A stretch of 64,000 nucleotides of DNA, taken from NCBI RefSeq assembly GCF_019649055.1, contig NW_026570223.1:434001-498000 (forward strand), in the 5' to 3' direction. This stretch comes from Paramacrobiotus metropolitanus. Taxonomy: Eukaryota; Tardigrada; Eutardigrada; Parachela; Macrobiotidae. Below, piece after piece: positions 35,933 through 47,008 of the stretch. The first letter of the stretch is position 1; each line of letters begins with the position of its first letter. The translations under genes and the position numbers were made by a program. The notes below the pieces were generated by a model. It was not told the origin of the DNA. It saw nothing but the letters and a program-made list of their open reading frames with translations, and ran no database searches.

Positions 35933-38613
35933 CTTACGGCCTACGATGTACAGTAACTATAACTGCGCTTATGTGTAAATTATTTGGACTTGTACGGAGT
36001 GCGTGCTCATGCGCACTCCAGCAGACAAAAGGGATTTGCTGTTCTCAGAGTTGTACATCCAACATACGCACTCCAGATAATACAGCTTATTATTTTGAGA
36101 AGACAAAAATTTCACGGGACTTATGTACAATACAGTAAACCAATAATTTGTCGTCATTCAGCAGTACAATGATGACGGCTTATTTGCGCACTGAATAACT
36201 GGTACATTTCAGTTCCCTATGGTACAACGCTGCGTTCTACAAATTAGGTCACATCAGCAAAAATTGCGTAATTCTGCAATATTTTCTTGTCATTATAATA
36301 TTATAGTATGCTATTTCAAGAATACTGTACGTCTTACCGTTCTGGCAATCCAGCGCTGTCTTTCATAATACGAGTAAGTGCATCCAATCGTAGCAGCGCG
36401 CAGTCATAACTAGAATGCACCGCGATGATCAGACTTTAATAAGATACGATATTTTGCAAGTTGATGTTTCATTCCGATGTACCGATGTTGAATACTGATG
36501 AAATACATCACTAATAAAAGTTATAAAAATGCATATATTATGTATACACATTCCCTTCTTCCTGCTTATTGTTAGTTAATAATAGTATATGGCCTTTGGA
36601 TTACCGTCAAATACTACTCTTCGGACAAACGTTCCCAGGAACAGCTTTTTCTCTTGGGATTACCGAATACGGACGCATTCGTGGCGTGACGAGTGCTTAT
36701 GCTTTAATTTCGAGGCTATCAAATTCGCTGTAATTTGCTTAATGCAGATGCTTTTCAAAGTCATAAACTTGTGATGAAACATCTTGCGTTCTCAAAGCGA
36801 AGTTTGCATGCTCAAGTGTGTATCTGAATATAATGCAGATCCATTTGGATTATTAATTCCGCTTTATTTATGATAAAAGACACTTTTAAAACTTTGTTCT
36901 TAGTAATTTAGCTGAAGAAATACAGCGCTAGCGACAATTGTGCCGTCCATCGTTTTTAATTTCGAATTTTTCAATAAGTGACGAGGGTAGGTAGAACCAC
37001 ATTTTACTCGTACCGAACTTTGGCATTACGAACTACCGTATTATGAGCTCACAATGTAATAAGTATATAGAAGTTACGATAAATAAATCATGCGGACTCA
37101 GTTGTCTTCGAAATACGAATAATGCAAAATAAAAAGTATAAAAGTTGTCATATGCATGAATTGGTTGGATATGCGTTATGCATACAGTAAGACATGCAGA
37201 ATTCGGTTAAGCGTAGCATTGGTTTACTCTTTATGACGCAGTAATAGAAAAATAGCTGTTTTTATAGCAATAATTTTGAATACAGCGTGATAAACGGACT
37301 GGAAGCAAACTGAAAACAAGAACAGAAATGTATCGTACTCGTACTTTCGCTTCATTAATTCATCTTATGCTTGAGCTTGCGCCACCAAAGGGCATAACTA
37401 ATGTAAATAGAAAATCCAGGGCACGATTCCCAATTTCTCACTGTTTTCTCATTAGATACGCTAAATAAAGTGACAAAGATACGTGAAATGAAAAAAAAAT
37501 GTGCTGTAAAGGCATTTTTCTATGTATATTGCGTAATTTTAGAATTGTGACCTTGACACAAAGCATTACAAAAGTATTTTGCCGAGACAGCTTGATACCA
37601 ACTGACTTGTACGAATTTGACACAATGCCTGTCGCGTCAATTACGTGTTGTTAAAATATTTACCATGTTCTTCGTTCGGTTCACGCTGCAACTGTCTGTG
37701 TTCAGCGCACAAACGAGACAAGCTAAACCAAAAAAATCCATTACACCTTTAGTGTACTCATTGTTAAACTAAGTGCTCTTAACGGACAACACTCAGTCAG
37801 ACGTCACGGCACCGGTGACAATGGCGTAATAGCGCAGTCGTTGAACATGACAAGTTGGACCACGCACAATCCGTCTGTCATTCTAAGCGCCCATTTCCAA
37901 AAATCAGCAAGGCCACCCCTTGAAATCACTCTGCCAGTCTGCCGCATAATGAGTGCAGCCTTCCGAACCGTTATTGGCGTTTTCAGTTAACGTTACGGGA
38001 TCCGTGCTGAAGTTGCGGGACATACAGCATGAAAGACCCAGCCTTTCATCGTCTCCCCTCCTTTTTTACCGGCTCTTAATTGCCGCATGGCTGATTGGCA
38101 GGAGCTTTCTAATCTGTGTACATCTCGCAACAACGGTAACTTCCCAGCAGGTTGCTCCAGCCGTACTCCGCACCGGAAGCTATTAAGGCACGAGCCGCGG
38201 CGCGCATTTCTTGTTAAATTACCCTTTGTAAATTGTGCGTGACAAGGGATGACGGTGAAAAGTTTGGCCTTTAGTTTAGGGTTTTTTAAAACTGGAATAT
38301 TGGATTAAACGTCGATTAACGAAGCTTTTTAATGCTTTCTACAAACGGACACGGTTATACAATCTCGAAAAGGTCGATGTACTTATACGAGTATATCATC
38401 AAACAGCCCAGTTTCAGTTATCGTAATAGAAAAACAACATCATCGATGCATAAGTTGCCATATATCGAATCACATGCAAAAACTATGTATTTAGTACAAT
38501 TTTCCGCACAAAAACAAGATTTCGGCATGCCCATTTATTTAACTTGATATAAATATTTGCACGCTTTACGTTTTCGCGGAATTAATCGTATTCCGTGAAC
38601 GTTAATACTTTAA

Positions 38614-39657
38614 TCACTCCGAGCCGCCCGTTTTATTGGTAAGAAAGATCAGAGCAAACATGATGGGATCCACCACGGGCAGGAGATCAAACAAGAACAG
38701 ACTGATCTGCGTCGACAACGTCCAAGTGCTGACGTCGATGAAGCCGCCTGCCGTATATATAACATTACACGGTGTCCAGCAGAGCATCACACCCGCCGTC
38801 AGGAACGTCAACAAAATAAACCCCTTATAATTCTCCGAACTCCGCCCGGTCTTCTTATCGGACGGCGCGGCGGTGGTGCCCACACTACTCGGCTGGGCAA
38901 TGGCGTTAATACTGGTATTGGTCGGGGCTTTGCGCTGCTGCCGAATCCGGTTGCGCTGCTGGCGTTTCCACACCAAGAACGGATAGAACGCCAACATCAG
39001 CACATTGGGGATGTCGTAGATAATAATCTGGATGGTCAATAACCACTGACTGACTGCCGGTGCAGTACTCAACTGGCAATTATCCGGATAGTCCGGGGTG
39101 TTGTAGGCGTGCAGGACAATCCCGGGCACGCCCATCCCGTACGCTAGAATCCACACGACAATACAGGCGCCCAGGGCGAAGCTGCGGCTGTGATGGTGGG
39201 CATAGGTCAGCGGTGATTGCACCGCCCAGATGCGGTTCAGCGCGATCAGGAGGTGGGTGTTGGTAGTGACCCCGCCCGGCACATTGATAGCGTACTGGTA
39301 TATGGCACACGCCGCATTCCCCAAAAACCACACCGGATAGATCTGGTTGGTGACGTCCAGCGGGATCTGGAAGATCAGCCAGATGATGTTGGCCGTGAGG
39401 AGATTGCCGAGGTAGATGTGGAAGGGCTGCTTTAACATACCGCGTTTAATAAAAATCCCTAAAACCAGGGAGTTGCCGATCAAACCCGAGATACAGATGA
39501 TAACTTCCAGTGCCGGGAGGACGGTCCATCTGGCCACGATCGGGATGGGTATGGAAGAGTTTGATTGGTTTTGCGGCCCGGAGTCGTTACGCTGAACGGT
39601 GGTGTTTAACATTTCCGGAGGAATATACATCATCACAGTGATTTTTTTGCCGGGCAA
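38614..39657 (-). CDS. Divergent rhodopsin-like GPCR (orphan), GPCR-1
   Basis: Single-exon seven-transmembrane receptor, 347 aa. The N-terminus (~40 aa) has several N-glycosylation sequons (NTT, NDS, NQS, NSS). TM1 carries GNSLVLGIF and TM2 LGNLLTANIIW (the usual Asp is replaced). TM3 has Cys in NAACAIYQYA and ends with NRIWAVQSP in place of DRY. TM5 is followed by YPFLVWKRQQRNRIRQQRK, a basic third loop rich in Ser/Thr, then TM6 with CWTPCN and TM7 with DPIMFALIF in place of NPxxY. It acts at the plasma membrane; no ligand can be inferred. It is related to the gene at 49535-50563 (NRxWA, PGxxL, YPFLxWK and LDP/VDP shared). Lack of introns is common for expanded receptor families. Start at 39657; the internal Met residues (positions 9 and 10) are alternatives. 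Confidence 0.85.
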   Translation of the reverse strand: MPGKKITVMMYIPPEMLNTTVQRNDSGPQNQSNSSIPIPIVARWTVLPALEVIICISGLIGNSLVLGIFIKRGMLKQPFHIYLGNLLTANIIWLIFQIPLDVTNQIYPVWFLGNAACAIYQYAINVPGGVTTNTHLLIALNRIWAVQSPLTYAHHHSRSFALGACIVVWILAYGMGVPGIVLHAYNTPDYPDNCQLSTAPAVSQWLLTIQIIIYDIPNVLMLAFYPFLVWKRQQRNRIRQQRKAPTNTSINAIAQPSSVGTTAAPSDKKTGRSSENYKGFILLTFLTAGVMLCWTPCNVIYTAGGFIDVSTWTLSTQISLFLFDLLPVVDPIMFALIFLTNKTGGSE

Positions 39658-42600
39658 CTAATCTGTCCGAGCGCACATGGAACAAATTATGGAAGATAGA
39701 TGGGTGAATGCACTAAAGACAGAGTGATGATGATGGTTTATTAACGGAATGATACACGCGGACTACGATGGAGAGCAGAATAAGACGCCGAATAGGCACT
39801 TGTCAGGCTTTATACGTGACGTGAACTGGCCGTGAACACGATGTATGCCGGCACACCTGATGACATTTCCTCATCGTTATACCGTGATATTGCCGTAATC
39901 AAGTTGCTAATCGATATGGCCGGCGATCGATGCCCATGATCGGGGGGGTACTGATTGGCCAGTCAATCGGGGATCCAGCTGGCTGTCGATTACCTGAAAC
40001 ACTCTCGACGCCGGTCTTCTATAGTCGATGCTACACTATCCTTTCTAATTCTTAGAAAAATTGGAAAGCTTCTGGTCAAGTGGAATAGCCGTTATTGCCT
40101 GATTACCGTTGACTGACATTCCAAATTATTCCTCCCCAAAAGGTATATCTGTATTCTAGAAATCACCTTTTTGAGCACTAATTGACCGTTAAGGTGCATA
40201 CTTGGAAACCGTCTTGTCTAGTTTTGCGTCAGTCTGTAAGAAAATGCTATTGCAGCTATAAAAGGAGTTGGAATCCGTCGATACGCACTGTGATATCTGA
40301 GATGTAAAAATACACACAGTGCGCCGGTTCTCCAACTGTTAAGTCATCACAATAACCTATAAACGTGGTCAATATCCCTGCGTATATTGATTCCACAATG
40401 AAGTTATAATATATTGCGGAAGGCAAAACTAAACGACATCGAGCGGGAATTATGTTTGATAGAACGCGACGCGGTTAATTTTTGATCACGTTTTCAAAAC
40501 GGCAACAGATTATTCCGCAAGGTTTCTGCTGAAATGCTTCATTAAATAAACGTGTACAACGTCAAAGGGAAATCCTGCTGTGGAGTATGCGTGGGTGTTA
40601 CCGTTCCAGTATCTGTACTGCATGCTTTCGTCAGCGCTTCCGGCATTGCATAAGTCTTTCAAAACAGACAAACATAATTTCTAAAGCACAAGTTAAACGA
40701 TGACTTGTATCCCCATGGTCGAGCTTGAATAATAATAGCAAAGGTCACCGTAGGAATCCAGGCAGAAATATAGGGAAAGCGTATTATGAGCAATAATAAA
40801 ATTATTCAAGGCAGAAAAATTGTTTCTGAACTGCAGTTCTGGTTCAACAGTTACCAGAATAATAATAATGACCTACTCCGATAATTCCCATAACTCCGTT
40901 GCAGAGTTAAACTTCGAGGAAGTTATTACCAAACCAGGCCGAGTCGGTACGACGAAACACTAGCGCGGTGCGACTCCGTGCACTGTGACATATGACAACA
41001 CGAGCTGGGAATATAAACAATACGAGGATGCCAAAACAACAACCGTCTGCTTTTATTTTTGACTTTTGAGTGACATAAAAAGCAGCTGGCGTGCGGAGAA
41101 CAATGGTGCCGCCGCATGTACCTTGATTAAAAACGGGCTTGATGTTCCGGGATCTGTACATTGTGAAAGACCAGTAGTATGGTGGCATCCCTATGTTAGT
41201 ACTAGTTATTTGTATCAGTGCGCATTATCCCAGTTTGGAATGAGACTATGGGAGTACGGGGGTTCCATTGAATTGGGACGGTTGCATGCAGACATGCCAA
41301 TAAGGAAATCCTTCGGAGCCGTCCGCAGTTTGTTTATCTGTTCAACATCACCCAGCAGTAAACCGTTGGCTAATGGTTACTGGAAAATGTGGCTGGGTTG
41401 CTTAATACCGCACACGTCAATGTACAGTGAGCGGATCGGAATGCTAAAGTAGCATGTACGTTAAGTACTGTAGCAACTTCCGGCTGTAGCACTCGAAATT
41501 TATTCAGTAACTTATTTTCTACTTGCCGAAAGCTGTCTTACAATATTATAAGCACTACTTACGTACGTACATGAATTTAGCAGATGCAGCTAAATATTAT
41601 TGTCGGTTATGTTTGTCAGCAGCAATATGCGAACTAAGCAAATGCCTGTAAAAAACAGCAATACCAACATCGCCAATGACGCTGTTGATGGGTGTGGTGT
41701 TATATTATGGGCATCGATTTGTAACTTATGTCTTGAAAAACTGGCCGCGGAGATCATTACAAATTTATTGTGCTATCTGGCCGTACTATGCTGGTAAAAT
41801 CGCATAATCTGCCGTAGGTGCATGAACTATATCACAACTGTCCCAGTTTTGCTTACGTAAATTTTGGTTGTTTTTTGGGCCTTACAGCCCTTACTGTAGT
41901 GTACCGAAGAACGTCTTTGCTAATTAATATCCGCTTTGCTAATGCAAGGCGACGTGCGTAAAGCCTCCCGGGAAAGGGTGCATCACCCTCCTCGTTACCA
42001 CACCCGTTTCCCCTTGCCTTCCGTAAATAAAGAAACTGCTACAAAGTGTCAAACATCATCATGTCACCGCCCACTGGATCACAAAACAACCGGAAGTAAA
42101 GGTACTGTTTTACTCAGTTGTGTTTATGCGACGCAATCACGTCACACTCGGCAAAATCGAAAATTCGTCACACTCGGCAATTTCGAAAATTTTCGAAACA
42201 ACAGCTGGCATGCAGCAGTCGTTTCAGTTGCCCCTTTTTCTCAAATTATAAAAATCAATTCTTCCAATGATTGTCACATTGATAACGCAACGCGTAACGG
42301 AAACGCATTCGGCAAAGCCACAATTGGAAAAAACCATCCACTACACAATTCGGCAAAATCGGCTGAGTAAAAAATCAATCCCGATACAAACACTTCGTAA
42401 TACTGAAAAGTGCGCGAAAAATTGTTTGAAAAAATGTACAAACACCGAAAGGTTAATTTTGATCGGTGGACGTTTATGTGCGTTTTTTTCTACTTCATCG
42501 CATCCAATTTACAAATGTGGTGTTCTTCCTTAGAAAATAAATAAGATCGCGCTAGCATCAGCAAAAACCTGCTTTAATCAAGAAGTGCTGCAACGCTTCG

Positions 42601-42895
42601 GTCCCACAGTGTCCGCAAAAAGCAAGAACATTTTTCTAGTGTGCTTCCATACATAGTCACAAAACAACATAAAGGCCACTCCAGTATACAAGTTTTTATA
42701 ACCCATTATTTGCGTTATCAAGGTGACTAGAATTTTTTTAAAATTTCTCATAAATCATCACAATGCAGTAAATAACAGAATCAGTACAAGAATTCATTCA
42801 TCAGGTTATTATTATTTTATGTACACCGGACATACAATATCCCTCACACCACCTCGATAAGCTTGTTGGTATGGTATGTACGGTTAATTCTTTCC
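39658..42895. other. No supported gene
   Basis: Short frames only. A 128-codon plus-strand frame at 41066-41452 and a 144-codon frame at 41936-42370 have no domain, no signal peptide and no splice support. A short direct repeat (gtcacactcggcaa...tcgaaaatt) lies at about 42142-42196. Confidence 0.45.
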
Positions 42896-43273
42896 TTAAC
42901 ACCACACATAATCCCATGACACTTTAATACGTCCAGCATCTAAACTAGCCAGTCGTCCGAAGGCAGCAGGCGACAAATCAATAGATCCACTGTTACAGCC
43001 CATACACTTGTCCACAATCTTGACCTTGACTTGATTGCCGTTGGAGTCGGCGCGGACATTGGCGCATTTGCCGCAGACCGGCGCGGTGTTCGGATTGGCC
43101 TGCCATCCATATTCCACGTGACTGACCGCGGCCACCAGTTCACCATTGTTGTTCCACCAGCCACACGCGCCCAAGCCGGTATTGTACCACGTAGCGTCCC
43201 CCCAGTAGGCCGAGGTCAAGGGTGACAACGCACACACCACTACAATAACAAGAACAGCACCCTGCAAAGACAT
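42896..43273 (-). CDS. Secreted expansin/barwin-like DPBB protein
   Basis: Small secreted double-psi beta-barrel protein, 125 aa, intronless. Signal peptide MSLQGAVLVIVVVCALSPL..SA, then YWGDATWYNTGLGACGWWNN, AAVSHVEYGW, NPNTAPVCGKCANVRA, VKIVDKCMGCNSGSIDLSP, AAFGRLASLDAGRIKVSWDY and a terminal VWC. The order GDATWYNTGLGACG ... NPVCGK ... V.DKC.GC ... DLSPAAF is that of fungal RlpA-like/barwin-like and loosenin/expansin-like proteins. Those bind or loosen polysaccharides such as cellulose or chitin without a classic hydrolase centre. A role in digesting plant or fungal walls, or in cuticle, is inference. No intron and a fungal-like sequence raise horizontal transfer, but DPBB proteins of this kind also occur in other invertebrates. 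Confidence 0.88.
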   Translation of the reverse strand: MSLQGAVLVIVVVCALSPLTSAYWGDATWYNTGLGACGWWNNNGELVAAVSHVEYGWQANPNTAPVCGKCANVRADSNGNQVKVKIVDKCMGCNSGSIDLSPAAFGRLASLDAGRIKVSWDYVWC

Positions 43274-44692
43274 TATTAATTATTTGAACAGGTAACCAAA
43301 AGCCGGTAAAATGTTAAGTACACCAATTTAATATAATTGTAATGCTAATGAGTATAATGGCAGAGCTTTCGTTAAATTCCTTTTATATACAACAACGCTG
43401 CTTTCGGTGGTAAACATCATCGTAAATTTGTTTGGCATTCGGGTCTTATTGTCTTGGGTGCAGCGATAAGTAACCTCGCATGCAATCACTTTTCCCAACA
43501 ATCGCTCCATTCAAATTAGCGCCCAACCTGGAAATACGAAAGCACCATTGCTCTATTTTGATTTAGTACCACTGCACCATAACAATCGCTTTTGATAACA
43601 GATGGGAGACCGAGTACCTACAAAACACGGGTAACTTCCAAAAGTTTAGATAATGCGGTGTAGCTGCACTATGTTAATTATGTAGTACACCTCATGCAGA
43701 TGCTTCGGTATAGTGTGTTTCTTGTGGGAATTATTCTTGCGCCGAAGTCCGAATTCACCTTTACTAATTGATTATTTCAAAATTGTGGAGGCACAAATTT
43801 ACCACGTTTACAACGAAAGTGAAACCTATACAATAAATTACATGGAATTACAAATGGAATTAATTGAATTACATGGAATTGCAAATGCGTAAAACAAAAT
43901 TCCATTTTTTTAGAACTAATATTTGCTAACAGTACGTATGCGGTATGAAATTCGTAACTTTGTACGTGGCACGTGCGCACATTTTCCTGCACGTACCTAT
44001 GTTAAAAAAATTCGCAACTATAGATACTGTACCGTTCGCAAACGTTGGTATTCTGTATCTCGGGCCGTTATTGTGTCGGGTGTTTATTGTATACTCTGCT
44101 CGTATGGACTATTTTGTCTGCATAAACAAAAGTGGATGCATAAAAAGAGAAGACCATGCCGCAATGATAAAGAGTGAATAACGAAAATGCGCTGATCATG
44201 GGGCCACCACAGTACGGTAAAAGAATACTGCCGTGTGTCGCAGTTTTTTTCTTATTGACCACTTTAATTCATAATTCCTCCATCTTCAAATTTCAGCGAG
44301 ACACAGACCGTAAACATCCACACACTACAGAGATCCCACCACAGTAATCACCGCAATATACTCTGGTATAAACCAAGATCCAAGTAAATCGGACAAAGTA
44401 ACAAAAGAGCAACAATATTTTAAACTGCAATAATCAACTACCACACATTCCTGAGACGAGGAGAGGACTGCAGGTGGAATACAACAAAAGAAACTATATA
44501 AAAATACTGTATGTACATATATGATATAAAATGTTGAGATACTTGAAAGGAATAAGATCAATACTGAGATACAATACTAAGGAAATACCAACATCATAAT
44601 GGCGACGTGCGGAAGCCAAGGAGGAAGGTGAGATACCCATCAAAGTAATACTAACGTAACACTGCATCCAACATGCATGACCACAATTTTCA
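43274..44692. other. Intergenic, DPBB gene to CCCH gene
   Basis: Promoter of the DPBB gene and 3' UTR of the CCCH gene are expected here. No further gene recognised. Confidence 0.45.
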
Positions 44693-47008
44693 TCACTGAC
44701 GGCCACCGAAATTCTCTCGCAAGTAGCTCCAACCGCCGCCGCCGACGTATCCGAGTCCCTCAAAGCTGCCCGCTTCATTAAACACCGTGCCGAATGTTCC
44801 CAGCCCTCCTGCTGAAGAAAACGGAAAATATTAGGCGTGTATTTATCCATGTACAGATATTACGTGTACAATACCAGCCTCATTTATCAGAAAATATTAC
44901 CCACAACTACAAGCCCAAATTACGCACTACAAAATTTTCAGAAAATTTCAAAATACCGCAGATACTGAGAATTTGAAACGTTATTTCTTTTAGAAAATAA
45001 TTATTCGGTAAAAACAACGCACGCACGTAAACTTGTCTCGTTTATCGGAAAACATGCCGAACCAGAAAATTATTATTATTTTAAATAAATTTGAAAATAC
45101 TTGTTTATTTAAGAAAAACATTAATTCTGGTAAACGCAGGCAGGTAACCAGTCCGCTTAATCAGCAAAAAATACCAAAAACAATGACGCGCCAGAAAACT
45201 AATTAGAAACTTAGCTAAATTTGAAAAATTATTACGTTACAGAAGAAGCATTCATTTGGCAAATGCACAGGATGCACGACATTTTCTGCTAATAAGAAAT
45301 TCGTTACGTACCGTTCGATGATAAGTCCGAACAGATGGAATAGCCCGAATCCGCACGCTCACGGCCAGCGTGAAAAGTGCCCTGCACTGACGATTCCACA
45401 CCCAGAACGAACGGCACTCCCGAACGAATGCACTTGTGCTCCATTTCAGCTACCTGCGCCAACATTTGGCAAGTGGTAAGAAAGTTGGAACTCTGCAACA
45501 GACAGGACAGATAAGCGTAAAACATCAATAAAGATAAAGGCGTTTTATACAGATACAAGTAATCCACTGTACATACGCCGCCAGAGAAAAATCCATCCAC
45601 TTCCGCACCGTTTCCGAGGAATCCCTGATCAAACCCGTCATCGCGATTCTACGACCAAATACCAATAATTAAACCAGCATAAAGAATTTCCAACAAGCTA
45701 TGCTGCTAACCTGTAACTTGTAAGTATACCTACTCGCAGTATGCTGTGCACTACTCATTCAAAAAACGTAAAGGAAAATCGTATAAACATACTTGTATGT
45801 ATAGGTTTATTATTTATAAAAGCTTACATTTTCTCTTATTCACATAGCCAACATAAGTGGATCGATTTAAAGCGCAGATTAAATGAAATAACTTTCTTAA
45901 AAGTCCAAAAATTTTCGCGCACAACCGGAGTTACTTTATGCATACTGCACAGCGTACAGATCAGCAGTACCAATTTCTCTATTCGAGTACGTATCTACGT
46001 CAAACTGCATAATTATTAAACAACAGTTCGCGTTTAATCTGAAGATCTCATCAGCACATTTCTTCCATGTGCGAATACAAGTAAACAATTCTGAATAATT
46101 TGGGATACCAATGTATGTTTTATTAGTTAATCTATTAGTTAGTTAATCAATACAGCACTATCAGTTAATCAATACGCAATTATACGGCGTTTTGAGCAAG
46201 AAATTATTGGCAGTTAAACTATGAAGAAAATTCAGAAAATGCACATCGGTAAACAAACAACGCTCCGGTTTTCATGCGCGATTATCTGGGTAAACGGCCA
46301 TTTTAATGTATTATCAACACCAGGTTATCTTCAGACAAAAAATCCAAAAAACGTGGTAAAGATAATGGCCATCGGCTGAATAAATACGCCGATAAAAAAA
46401 GCCGTAATTTTCTTATGATGTTAAATGTTAATTATATTTACAGAAATACAGTATATTAGGAGAAAATTTATTAACATTAGATTAACAAAAATACAGCATC
46501 ATGTCTGAACGTTGTATCGACTGCATAAAAGTACAGTACATACCTGCGAGAAGAAATCGACGGTCTTTCCAACGGTGGCATCCAGTTGGCGTCGGCGCTG
46601 CGCCAGGCATTCCGCACGGTTCACCACCCGAAAGGCCGCCTGCACACTGCCGTAGCGCTGCTCCGCCTGTCCCGCCCACTTCATCCACTCCTCGTCCAGC
46701 TGCGGCCACTTATCCCACGGGTGCTTAAAGTGGCATTTCTCCCCGAACTGGCAGATCTTGAAGTCCAGCACCGTCTTGCAGGGTTCGGTTTTGTAGCGCG
46801 GATTACGACGGCGCGGCTTCAGCTCGTTGGCCGTGTGCGCGTACTGGCAGTTGGCGTCCGTACATTGCTCGCCACTGTAGCACAGGGCCGTGTGGAAGAG
46901 TTTATTGCGCTGCTGGTAGCGGGGACGCGGGATGGCCCGCGTCTCCGTGTAGGTGGTCGGACGGATAAGCGGCGCGCCGGTGTAGTAGGCGCTGGAGAAG
47001 GACGCCAT
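44693..47008 (-). CDS. Tandem CCCH zinc-finger protein (TIS11/MEX-5-like)
   Basis: Predicted RNA-binding protein, 277 aa. Proposed CDS: complement(join(44693..44808,45312..45492,45577..45648,46544..47008)); intron phases 0, 0, 1. Two CCCH fingers lie in exon 1. Finger 1 is atypical, C-x5-C-x4-C-x3-H (LCYSGEQCTDANCQYAH). Finger 2 is canonical C-x8-C-x5-C-x3-H (YKTEPCKTVLDFKIC...KCHFKH). The linker is basic (NELKPRRRNPRYKTE). The layout resembles TTP/TIS11 and nematode POS-1/MEX-5 proteins, which bind AU-rich 3' UTRs and control mRNA stability or translation. The rest is low in known domains, with a Gly-rich end (GYVGGGGWSYL). The last acceptor is a tandem NAGNAG (cagcag), allowing insertion of one codon. 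A likely acceptor (ccttcacag) 10 nt upstream of the ATG implies a 5' UTR intron. Confidence 0.85.

Larger units (their letters stand above)
33846..38613. other. Gene-poor region with a foldback element
   Basis: Beyond the SAHS-G promoter I see no supported gene. It contains the foldback element (34625-35670) and an imperfect direct repeat at 35793-35932. The remainder is AT-rich with short frames only. Confidence 0.5.

Noticed and set aside
41066-41452. 128-codon plus-strand ORF
   Set aside because: No domain, signal peptide or splice partner; composition irregular.
41936-42370. 144-codon plus-strand ORF
   Set aside because: Low-quality sequence overlapping a small direct repeat; no support.
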